28,534 nt of DNA from a virus. The position numbers were made by a program, and so were the translations under genes. Under the pieces are notes generated by a model, which did no database searches, was not told the origin of the DNA, and saw only the letters and a program-made list of their open reading frames with translations. Below are positions 22,658 to 28,534 of the stretch, piece by piece. Each line of letters opens with the position of its first letter. Positions within the stretch are counted from its first letter, which is position 1. The stretch is taken from positions 1 to 28,534 of IMG/VR virus record IMGVR_UViG_3300049812_003380; one strand, given 5' to 3'.

Positions 22658-23738
22658 GTGCGTAACAGACTCTTTCTTTGTGTTTCTCTCTCAACTCTTT
22701 AGAATAACCACCGAAGTTAGGAGACTTTTTTTTACCTGAAGCAATTCTATCTAACTCTTTTTCATAGTCCTCTTTTCTATGTTGTTTATTATGTGTGGTG
22801 GGTCTCCACTTTTCAGGATGAGCCTCTCGATACTCACCAAACCTAGGGTGAGCTGTTTTAGAAAAGAAACGATGACCGATGTTCGTGAACTGTTGTGCAA
22901 CTGCCTCTGATAATCGGACTCCTAAACCTAAACCTTGAAAATCAGGTAGTATCACTGTTCTATGCTCTCTCCACGCTTTTTCTTTGATTGTTCCTGAGGG
23001 GAAGAAAATAACTGAAGCAAATCCAACTGTTGTTCCTTCCCATGTTCCGAGCCAACATCGTGATGCGTTACTGATGTCTGCTGTGAGATAGTGATGGTCA
23101 GCGAAGTATGGCCATATTTTGGGGGAACAAGGAACGACTTCCAAAACGACCTTGGGTCGCCTAAGTAACCCCCTTGTCACAACTTTGCTTGAGTTTGTAT
23201 CGTAAACCCAATCAGGTTGTAACCAATCGATTATATCATAATGACAAGATGCAAAGACCACATTTTTAATTTTTTTATTTCTTATAAATTTTTGTAAAGC
23301 GTTAGAACAAGACTTAGCCACGTTACGATCAACAACACTAGTAAACTCATCTATGACTGCATTATCCTTCACACGTCTAGCCAAGTCAGACCTAAACTTT
23401 TCTCCTGTGCTTAGAACATGATATGGCCTCATCCAAGAGGGTATGGTGTTGAAACCAACACAAGATAATCTCTCCTGAGCTTCCTCAGGACTATCGAAAT
23501 GTGAACAAACTGCTTTATTTTTGTCCCAAACAATATTTTCTTCCTGACCAAACTCTTTCAATAAACTTGATTTACCACTTCCTGAAGCTCCCACTATAAG
23601 CCCTATGTTAAATTCTTGTGTGGGTTTTTGAAAGTCAGGTAGAACAAACTCTGTTTGACCATTGAATTCATAATCAAACATTCTACTAATTTCACTAGTA
23701 ATATTGTCTACTTGAACTTGTGATGTTAATTTTTTCAA
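22641..23738 (-). CDS. ABC-type ATPase fused to GNAT acetyltransferase (COG2401-like)
   Basis: The 365-residue protein has two domains. Residues 1-190 form an ABC-type ATPase: Walker A GASGSGKSS (50-58), signature LSTGEKFRSDLA (109-120), Walker B with D130 and E131 (AVIDEF) and an H-loop at H166 (ASCHYD). Residues 200-365 form a GNAT acetyltransferase: a beta block with WLGTWEGTTVGFASV and motif A RTVILPDFQGLGLGVRL with Q268, G269, G271 and G273, then a Lys-rich end. There are no membrane segments, so it is not a transporter. The fusion matches the rare COG2401 type (ABC ATPase fused to a predicted acetyltransferase), whose function is unknown. The start is a TTG that overlaps the primase stop (TTGA) about 10 bases after GGAGG. 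It may couple ATP binding to acetylation of a host or phage protein, or of DNA-bound factors; this is inference. Confidence 0.82.
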   Translation of the reverse strand: MKKLTSQVQVDNITSEISRMFDYEFNGQTEFVLPDFQKPTQEFNIGLIVGASGSGKSSLLKEFGQEENIVWDKNKAVCSHFDSPEEAQERLSCVGFNTIPSWMRPYHVLSTGEKFRSDLARRVKDNAVIDEFTSVVDRNVAKSCSNALQKFIRNKKIKNVVFASCHYDIIDWLQPDWVYDTNSSKVVTRGLLRRPKVVLEVVPCSPKIWPYFADHHYLTADISNASRCWLGTWEGTTVGFASVIFFPSGTIKEKAWREHRTVILPDFQGLGLGVRLSEAVAQQFTNIGHRFFSKTAHPRFGEYREAHPEKWRPTTHNKQHRKEDYEKELDRIASGKKKSPNFGGYSKELREKHKERVCYAHEFIG

Positions 23739-25294
23739 AACGGTATATCCTCCTCTATATCTTTTTGTTGTTTCATTTCAGGAACCTCTAATTCAACCTC
23801 ATCAATTGTCAGTTGTTTTATTTTCCAAAGTCTAACTCTAGTATTTTTAATAGTTCTAATTAAATCATCTGCATTATACTCTTCTTTAAGTCTCATCGTG
23901 ACCCAAGGTCGAGTCTCTTTAAAATCATTTCTCTTCAAGTGGTCCATCAAATCTTTTAAAGCAAAATATGTAAACCCATCCTCTGTATATGATTTACCTA
24001 AAAATATGTCAGCTATTGTCAAAGCCTCTCCCTGATGCAAACAAAACTCTTCCAACAACTCTTTGAACTCTCCTTTTTTTGTAACCTCCTCAGGTGGATA
24101 ATCAATCGATATGCTTTCAAATAAACTACTATAAGTTTGGTTCCACTCAGCAGAACTCATATTCATAATCCCTGTATTTAATTGTTCTAGACAGGCCTGA
24201 ATAATTTTTTTGTGAGTCATTAAATCTTCAGTGTTAGCTATCTCTATTCTTCTATCATCGACATTTAAAAAATACCTAGGTGGGTCTGACTTATAAACTT
24301 TTAAATCTGAGTAAACAGGATGATCTCGATCTCCCTCACTGCCAATACCAAACTTTCTTTTCTTACAAAGCCTTTTATTACATAAAGATTCTATTGGTGG
24401 TTGAGTGCAACGATACATATATTTAGGAGCACCATTACCATCACTCTGACTTACTTGTTTTATTACTATTAATACTTCATCAGATTTTAAAGGTGGAGTA
24501 ATATAGCTTCTATTATAATCCTCTATTAATTCTTTAAAACTATCAGGATCTGCTTTACGATAGTATACGCCTACGTTGAACAGAGCATTATTCCGGGAGC
24601 CATCGGAAACACCCTGTTCAGTAAGTATTTGTAGGCATGGAGGTCCGTCTTTAATAACCTCGTTCTTGAAGTCAGTTTTAATTGACTTTAGAGCGCCAAC
24701 AACAAGGGTATCGTAGTGAGAAAGAAACTCTTCTAAACTTAATGCGTTACCTAATTCATTTATTCCATAACGACTTCTGCCATGATAGGGCAAGTTAATC
24801 CAACTCCCTGTATCTCTTTTTTCCTCTCCCTCTCTTTGATAAAGTTCTATCTGTTTTGGAAACACCTCAGCTTTAGGATAGCCAATGGCTGTGGCCATCT
24901 CGCTAAGTTTAGTTTGCATGTCCTTTGCTGAAACATACTGTTTTGTAAATAAATATAAATGTGCGCCACCACTTTTTGATAGACACATAATTAAGGGAAA
25001 CTTTTTTTGTTTTATCTTTTTTAATAATATTTTGTAGTCTAAGGGATAGACATCTATGTCAATTGCTCCAAACTTACATTTGTCATCATCGTTTATGGGA
25101 ACTATTCCCATTGCAGGATATTCTCCTAATAAATGTTTTTTAAATTTTTCAATTGATGGTGGCTCGTGGACCGTTTTCATATGAGCCTCGACCTTTACGC
25201 CTTCCTGTGGCTCATTCTTTTTTTCAAAGACACCGTGGGCCCTCTCAAGACCTGTGAAGATGTCTTTAAATTTTTGTACTAACTCTAGCTCCAT
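23735..25294 (-). CDS. Archaeo-eukaryotic-type primase with PriL-like Cys domain and DIPF tail
   Basis: The 519-residue protein begins with an AEP catalytic domain: FGAIDIDVY with D79 and D81 (metal binding), SKSGGAHLYLF with H112, and KAEVFPKQIE (E143), then GSWINLPYHG. This set resembles the primases of TOTE-type elements and other phages. Residues about 215-320 carry a PriL-like pattern: GPPCLQIL, then GSRNNALFN, and YRCTQPPIESLCNKRLC, giving four cysteines (220, 296, 305, 310) that could hold a 4Fe-4S cluster or zinc. The rest is helical, winged-helix-like. It ends KQQKDIEEDIPF, like the tail of E. coli SSB. Its likely job is to make primers for Leader and lagging strands beside Pol A. 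The start ATG follows AGAGG, 17 bases from an inverted repeat. Family by motifs; activity not tested. Confidence 0.82.
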   Translation of the reverse strand: MELELVQKFKDIFTGLERAHGVFEKKNEPQEGVKVEAHMKTVHEPPSIEKFKKHLLGEYPAMGIVPINDDDKCKFGAIDIDVYPLDYKILLKKIKQKKFPLIMCLSKSGGAHLYLFTKQYVSAKDMQTKLSEMATAIGYPKAEVFPKQIELYQREGEEKRDTGSWINLPYHGRSRYGINELGNALSLEEFLSHYDTLVVGALKSIKTDFKNEVIKDGPPCLQILTEQGVSDGSRNNALFNVGVYYRKADPDSFKELIEDYNRSYITPPLKSDEVLIVIKQVSQSDGNGAPKYMYRCTQPPIESLCNKRLCKKRKFGIGSEGDRDHPVYSDLKVYKSDPPRYFLNVDDRRIEIANTEDLMTHKKIIQACLEQLNTGIMNMSSAEWNQTYSSLFESISIDYPPEEVTKKGEFKELLEEFCLHQGEALTIADIFLGKSYTEDGFTYFALKDLMDHLKRNDFKETRPWVTMRLKEEYNADDLIRTIKNTRVRLWKIKQLTIDEVELEVPEMKQQKDIEEDIPF

Positions 25295-25414
25295 ATTACC
25301 TCTAATAGCTAGGTCAGAGCACGAACCGAAAGGAGGCCGGAAAAGTCATGCTCTGACCCTGTGAGAAAGTAAGAATAAACTATAGAAAGACTTACATTCT
25401 CATTACGCGGCTAT
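25295..25414 (-). other. Intergenic region before the primase gene
   Basis: This 120-base gap is the largest in the early operon, where most genes overlap. It holds the inverted repeat at 25312-25358 and the AGAGG ribosome binding site of the primase gene. I see no convincing -35/-10 promoter pair, but a weak promoter cannot be excluded. Confidence 0.6.
25312..25358. repeat. 10-bp perfect inverted repeat with GC-rich centre
   Basis: GGTCAGAGCA (25312-25321) is mirrored exactly by TGCTCTGACC (25349-25358), 27 bases apart, and the centre contains CCG/CGG that can form a small inner stem. It is much richer in GC than its surroundings and sits just upstream of the primase ribosome binding site. 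No U-tract follows on either strand, so it is not a typical terminator. It could be an operator, a replication-protein binding site or an RNA control element. The repeat is seen directly; the role is unknown. Confidence 0.8.
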
Positions 25415-26248
25415 TTAGAATGGTATATCACCACTCTGCGAGGACTCCCCTTGCGGGGAACTTGTTTCATCTTCCTGAGGAGCAACTTTAAGCTCCCCAC
25501 TATGAATATCTTTTTCAAACTTCATAGCATCAGCTAAGATGTCCTCAAGCTTAGCTAATCCTAATTCGTCTACCCATTTGTTTTGACTTATTAGCCAACC
25601 ATGCCAACTACCCTGATCATTTTTTTCAGGTTTACCTGACAAATTGTATGACATTGCAAAGTCTTTAGGTTGATAGATGTCATTACCGTCAACTCGTCTT
25701 TGATTTGACATTACCGAGTTCCATTGCTTAGACTTTTTAAGTTGAGATCCCTTCATTTTAATAAGGGCTTTGTACCAACTTTGTCCATCAATAACTATGA
25801 CATAATGCTCTGCTGTATTCTCAACATAAGTATCAGGTTTACCCACGAAGCGATCTTTTTTATCTTCTCCTCGAACTATCTTTCCATCTTTTTGAAAAGC
25901 CTGAAACTCGTCAGGTAGGTATTCACTGATAGGAGCTTTATTTTTTGTCCTGTCATTGTACCACTCTACATATCTCCTTCTGAAATATATTGGCAATACT
26001 GTCAATACATCACTACATGTTTCTGTAACTGTATTAAATATTTGTCCCTTTTTAGCACCTTGAATATACTTTTCATTCTCCTCATCAACTTGAGGTGAAC
26101 CCTTACTTAGCATATTAAGGTAAGGTATTGCATAGTCCTCAGCTTCTCTGACTGATAGAGGCTCTGACTTTAAAATTGCATTTAATTGTACTTGTGCAAC
26201 TTCTTTCTTTTCGTTTTTCGCTACTTGCTTTTTTGCTGTCTCTGTCAT
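25415..26248 (-). CDS. Putative single-stranded DNA-binding protein (C-terminal DIPF)
   Basis: The 277-residue protein has a Lys/Glu-rich N-terminus, then a core with KKGQIFNTVTETCSDVLTVL followed by PIYFRRRYVEWY, YVENTAEHYVIVIDGQSWYK and ALIKMKGSQLKKSKQWNSVM. This core recurs in marine and other phages with replication genes. The last part is acidic and Ser/Gln-rich and ends GDIPF, the same final residues as E. coli SSB (DFDDDIPF), the peptide that recruits partner enzymes. A role as ssDNA-binding protein or replication mediator fits the tail and the operon but the fold is not confirmed. The gene starts directly after the previous stop (TAAATG). The next gene's protein, the primase, has the same ending, so both may dock to the same partner. 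Confidence 0.62.
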   Translation of the reverse strand: MTETAKKQVAKNEKKEVAQVQLNAILKSEPLSVREAEDYAIPYLNMLSKGSPQVDEENEKYIQGAKKGQIFNTVTETCSDVLTVLPIYFRRRYVEWYNDRTKNKAPISEYLPDEFQAFQKDGKIVRGEDKKDRFVGKPDTYVENTAEHYVIVIDGQSWYKALIKMKGSQLKKSKQWNSVMSNQRRVDGNDIYQPKDFAMSYNLSGKPEKNDQGSWHGWLISQNKWVDELGLAKLEDILADAMKFEKDIHSGELKVAPQEDETSSPQGESSQSGDIPF

Positions 26249-26791
26249 TTATTTACCTTTCTTGATATTGACTTTATGACCTACAAATACTCCAAAAGTA
26301 TCCATAGGTAATTCTTTACCACTCTCAACCATTTCACGAATGAAACCTCTAAGAGTAGATGGCTCAACTTTGATAGCTCTATCAGTGTCAAGCCCTTGGG
26401 TCGCTAAGTCCTTGAACAGCTTTACTGCCTTATGGTCTTCAGCTCTCCCAAACTTTACTATCACTTGATTTTTAATCAAGTCTTCATATCCATGATCACG
26501 CAACCAAGCAAAAGCCTCGTCTTGTTTTTCTTTGGATATTGTTCCTGTATAAAACGGTTTGATTTCTACGTTAGAACCGTCTTTCATTTTTATTGAAGTA
26601 ACTCCACGCTCTTCAAACAATTCTACTAAATTTTCGTTTGCTCTGCGTACAGCTTCTTTTTTTACTTTAAGTAAAGCTTCTAAGTCCTCTACTTCTTTTT
26701 CAGCTTTCAAATAATCCTGTGCGCCCTTTGATATAGGGTCTACCTCAGTTACCTGAAAGTCTTTTTCTTCTCGTCTTAAGTTAATAGCCAT
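26249..26791 (-). CDS. Conserved coiled-coil protein of the early operon
   Basis: The 180-residue product starts MAINLRREEKDFQVTE, then a long coiled coil at about residues 28-60 (QDYLKAEKEVEDLEALLKVK and onward), followed by a compact domain with IKMKDGSNVEIKPFY, AFAWLRDHGYEDLIKNQVIV, and VEPSTLRGFIREMVESGKEL. The latter pattern ('KdGs.v.ikPfY...i..ek.deAf.WLrd.g..dlIK..v') is conserved in many phages, next to replication genes, without known function. A good GGAG ribosome binding site precedes the ATG. It lies just upstream of the SSB-like gene, without a gap, which implies linked expression. It may be a replication or DNA-protection factor; this is inference only. Confidence 0.6.
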   Translation of the reverse strand: MAINLRREEKDFQVTEVDPISKGAQDYLKAEKEVEDLEALLKVKKEAVRRANENLVELFEERGVTSIKMKDGSNVEIKPFYTGTISKEKQDEAFAWLRDHGYEDLIKNQVIVKFGRAEDHKAVKLFKDLATQGLDTDRAIKVEPSTLRGFIREMVESGKELPMDTFGVFVGHKVNIKKGK

Positions 26792-26811
26792 ATTATTCTC
26801 CTTTTTTATTC

Positions 26812-27159
26812 TTAGTTATAAATGTCAACTCTGATAGGAAAGTAATCTTTTTCTAATCTATCATATTTTAACATATTATATCTACCACTAGTAATACTTG
26901 ATACGACTGAGCAAGTCAACCCAATCAGAGCGGGGTCGCCAACTAAAAGTAAATAATCGTTGTCTTTGAACCCTTTTAGAAGAGATTTGAGTTTTCTTAT
27001 AGTGGGTTGAGGGGACATGACTACTTGTTTTTGACCATCAAATAAAAAGATTATTTCACCAAATCTCTCAGCTTGTTTATAATCTAATGCTCTAATTGTT
27101 CCGTCAGGATATTTTCTCATTACATTTTGAATAACATAAACTTTGCTTTTCTCACTCAT
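26812..27159 (-). CDS. Conserved hypothetical protein, first gene of the early operon
   Basis: The frame is open to 27222, but the ATG at 27159 is preferred. There the protein begins MSEKSKVYVIQN like related phage proteins, and the leader AAAGAATATAAC matches that of the 18917 gene. The longer start would overlap the divergent helicase gene. The 115-residue product includes GTIRALDYKQAERFGEIIFL, VVMSPQPTIRKLKSLLKGF and DNDYLLLVGDPALIGLTCSV. The pattern '...sPqPti..Lk..Lk.f.d.DyLl.vGDP.lIgl' is widespread in marine phages with unknown function. As the first gene of the replication operon it may be expressed early. Confidence 0.65.
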   Translation of the reverse strand: MSEKSKVYVIQNVMRKYPDGTIRALDYKQAERFGEIIFLFDGQKQVVMSPQPTIRKLKSLLKGFKDNDYLLLVGDPALIGLTCSVVSSITSGRYNMLKYDRLEKDYFPIRVDIYN

Positions 27160-27196
27160 TGTTATATTCTTTGATACTAGAATAAAAACTCTACAT
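27157..27196. promoter_or_regulatory. Compact divergent start region between early operon and SNF2-like helicase
   Basis: Only 37 bases separate the two divergent start codons (27159 on the - strand, 27197 on the + strand). An inverted repeat TATTCT...AGAATA lies at 27165-27184 and overlaps the leader of the - strand gene, AAAGAATATAAC, which is shared with the 18917 gene. Promoters for either side must lie in this gap or inside the coding regions. Matches such as TTGAAC with CATATG 17 bases on (- strand) are weak, so no -35/-10 pair is asserted. Confidence 0.4.
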
Positions 27197-28534
27197 ATGT
27201 TGGTTAACAAATACAAGTTCAAAACAAAGCCAATGGAACATCAGTTAGTTGGCCTTGCGGGTATGATGAACTCTTTTGAAAAAGAAAGTCCTGAGTATGC
27301 CCTGTTCATGGAAATGGGTTGTGGTAAAACTAAAGTTCTTATCGATGGGGTTTCTATTTTATTTGATAACGGAAAAGTAAATAATCTTTTAGTAATTTGT
27401 CCCAACGGAATAAAATATAATTGGCGAGAAGAGTTAGGAAAACATTTAGCAGAACACATTGAGTATGATGTTCATGTTTGGGAGGGAGCTAAAACAAAAA
27501 AAGAACAAAAAGAAATAAAAGAAAAACTTTTTTCTAATGACAACAAATTAAAAATTTTAGTAATGAACATTGATGGAATAATAACTAAGAACGGAAGTAT
27601 GGTTGCAGAAAAATTTTGTTATACAGATAAAACTTTAATGTGTGTTGATGAGTCCACAATTATAAAAAATGGTTCAGCTAAAAGAACTAAGAGATGTATT
27701 AAGATTGGGTCCTATGCTCGTTATAGAGCCATATTGACAGGCTCTCCCATAACTAAATCTCCTGAGGATTTATATTCTCAATGTGCGTTTTTAAATGAAG
27801 ACCTATTAGGCTTTAGTTCTATCTATACATTTAAAGCGAGATATTGTGATCAAGTTAAAATGAGTTTTGGTGGTAGAAGTTTTAACAAGGTGACAGGGTA
27901 TAAAAGACTCGATGAATTGACAAAACAAATACAAAAATTTTCCTATCGTGTAACTAAAGATGAAGCGTTGGACTTACCTGATAAAATTTATTTAAAGAGA
28001 CGTGTTCCGATGACCGAGAACCAACTAAAAGCTTATGTCATGATGAAAAAATTAGCGTTAGCTGAAATAGATGGGGAACAATTAACAACTGCAACTTTGA
28101 TAGCTCAGCTAAAAAGATTACATCAAATAGCTTGTGGTTACATGACAACAGATGAGGGTAAATTAATTGATTTTTCAGAAAATAGAGTAAAAGAGTTATT
28201 AGATACGATAGAAGAAACTGATGGTAAAGTCATAATATGGTGTTCTTACAGGCACAATATTAAAACAGTTATCGAAGCCTTAAATAAAAAATATGGACAG
28301 GGTTCAGCAGAGGGTTTTTATGGAGAAACACCCTCAACTGATAGACCTAAAATTTTAGAAAGATTTAAAGACCCTGAGCATCACATGAAGTTTTTAGTAG
28401 GCCATCCAAGAACAGGTGGTTATGGTCTCACTTTAAATATAGCTAATACTATGATATTTTATTCTAATGATTATGATCTTGAAATAAGAGAACAAGCTGA
28501 AGCTAGAAATCATAGAATTGGTACCCCTTTCTCT
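27197..28534 (+). CDS. SNF2-like SF2 helicase, 3'-truncated
   Basis: An open frame starts at ATG 27197 and runs off the window end; 446 residues are visible. It has the SF2/SNF2 motifs: motif I FMEMGCGKTKVLID (37-50), motif II VDESTIIKN, motif III RAILTGSPITKS, a C-terminal helicase half with VIIWCSYRHNI, LVGHPRTGGYGLTLNIA, and the start of motif VI QAEARNHRIG. SNF2-type enzymes translocate on DNA using ATP; phage versions are thought to help remodel or repair replicating DNA. It is divergent from the early operon and probably begins another early block. No clear ribosome binding site precedes the ATG; a second ATG at 27233 is possible but would cut into the QxxG-like helicase start. The rest of the gene is outside the window. 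Confidence 0.88.
   Translation, partial: MLVNKYKFKTKPMEHQLVGLAGMMNSFEKESPEYALFMEMGCGKTKVLIDGVSILFDNGKVNNLLVICPNGIKYNWREELGKHLAEHIEYDVHVWEGAKTKKEQKEIKEKLFSNDNKLKILVMNIDGIITKNGSMVAEKFCYTDKTLMCVDESTIIKNGSAKRTKRCIKIGSYARYRAILTGSPITKSPEDLYSQCAFLNEDLLGFSSIYTFKARYCDQVKMSFGGRSFNKVTGYKRLDELTKQIQKFSYRVTKDEALDLPDKIYLKRRVPMTENQLKAYVMMKKLALAEIDGEQLTTATLIAQLKRLHQIACGYMTTDEGKLIDFSENRVKELLDTIEETDGKVIIWCSYRHNIKTVIEALNKKYGQGSAEGFYGETPSTDRPKILERFKDPEHHMKFLVGHPRTGGYGLTLNIANTMIFYSNDYDLEIREQAEARNHRIGTPFS

Noticed and set aside
22641-23738. ABC transporter component
   Set aside because: No membrane protein partner and no membrane segment; the C-terminal half is a GNAT domain.
25312-25390. Possible tRNA gene on the - strand (D-arm-like CTCACAGGGTCAGAG and GGTTCG)
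   Set aside because: No anticodon stem, T-stem or 7-bp acceptor stem can be formed; only isolated tRNA-like words are present.
27160-27222. Longer start (27222) for the first early-operon gene
   Set aside because: It would overlap the divergent helicase start, the extra residues (LYLLTNICRVF) have no ribosome binding site and the shorter form matches the leader of the 18917 gene.
1-28534. CRISPR array, insertion sequence, integrase or attachment site
   Set aside because: No regularly spaced repeats, transposase or recombinase motifs were found on either strand.

Overview
The window is a piece of a tailed double-stranded DNA phage genome, AT-rich and very tightly packed. Neighbouring genes mostly overlap by 1-17 nt through TAATG or ATGA junctions. 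Gene families and low GC point to a marine phage of an AT-rich bacterioplankton host, possibly SAR11-like. That host guess is inference, because no host gene, tRNA, integrase or attachment site is visible. Several large late proteins look like podovirus-type ejection (internal virion) proteins, and I see no long tape-measure protein, so a short-tailed phage is the likeliest morphology.

Region 1 (1-6025, + strand) is a host-recognition cassette. It holds a 5'-truncated C1q-like fibre protein, a lectin-like fibre protein, several small fibre or adhesin proteins, tail-assembly-chaperone-like proteins between them, and a tail-collar protein with three HxH motifs. Two N-terminal anchor modules recur in different adhesins. 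An 18-bp direct repeat sits at two equivalent gene junctions about 3.6 kb apart.

Region 2 (6022-18753, + strand) carries a Cys-containing small protein, a glycosyltransferase-like protein, a large beta-rich virion protein, three small virion-associated proteins, five large putative ejection or internal virion proteins, and a T4-type lysozyme. A short Gly-Gly motif recurs in four of the five large proteins.

Region 3 (27159 down to 18750, - strand) is the early or replication operon. In transcription order it encodes two conserved unknowns, an SSB-like protein ending in DIPF, an archaeo-eukaryotic-type primase with a PriL-like Cys domain that also ends in DIPF, an ABC-ATPase/GNAT fusion (COG2401-like), a UvrD-like SF1 helicase, a family A DNA polymerase with proofreading and Leu at the position equivalent to E. 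coli 762, and two small unknowns. The late and early operons converge with a 4-nt overlap of stop codons.

Region 4 (27197 to the end, + strand) is a 3'-truncated SNF2-like SF2 helicase, transcribed divergently from the early operon. No TOPRIM primase, DnaB-type helicase, RNA polymerase, terminase, portal or capsid gene is in the window. The most unusual parts are the primase architecture with paired DIPF tails, the ABC-GNAT fusion inside the replication operon, the repeat-flanked fibre cassette, and the recurring Gly-Gly motif of the ejection proteins.
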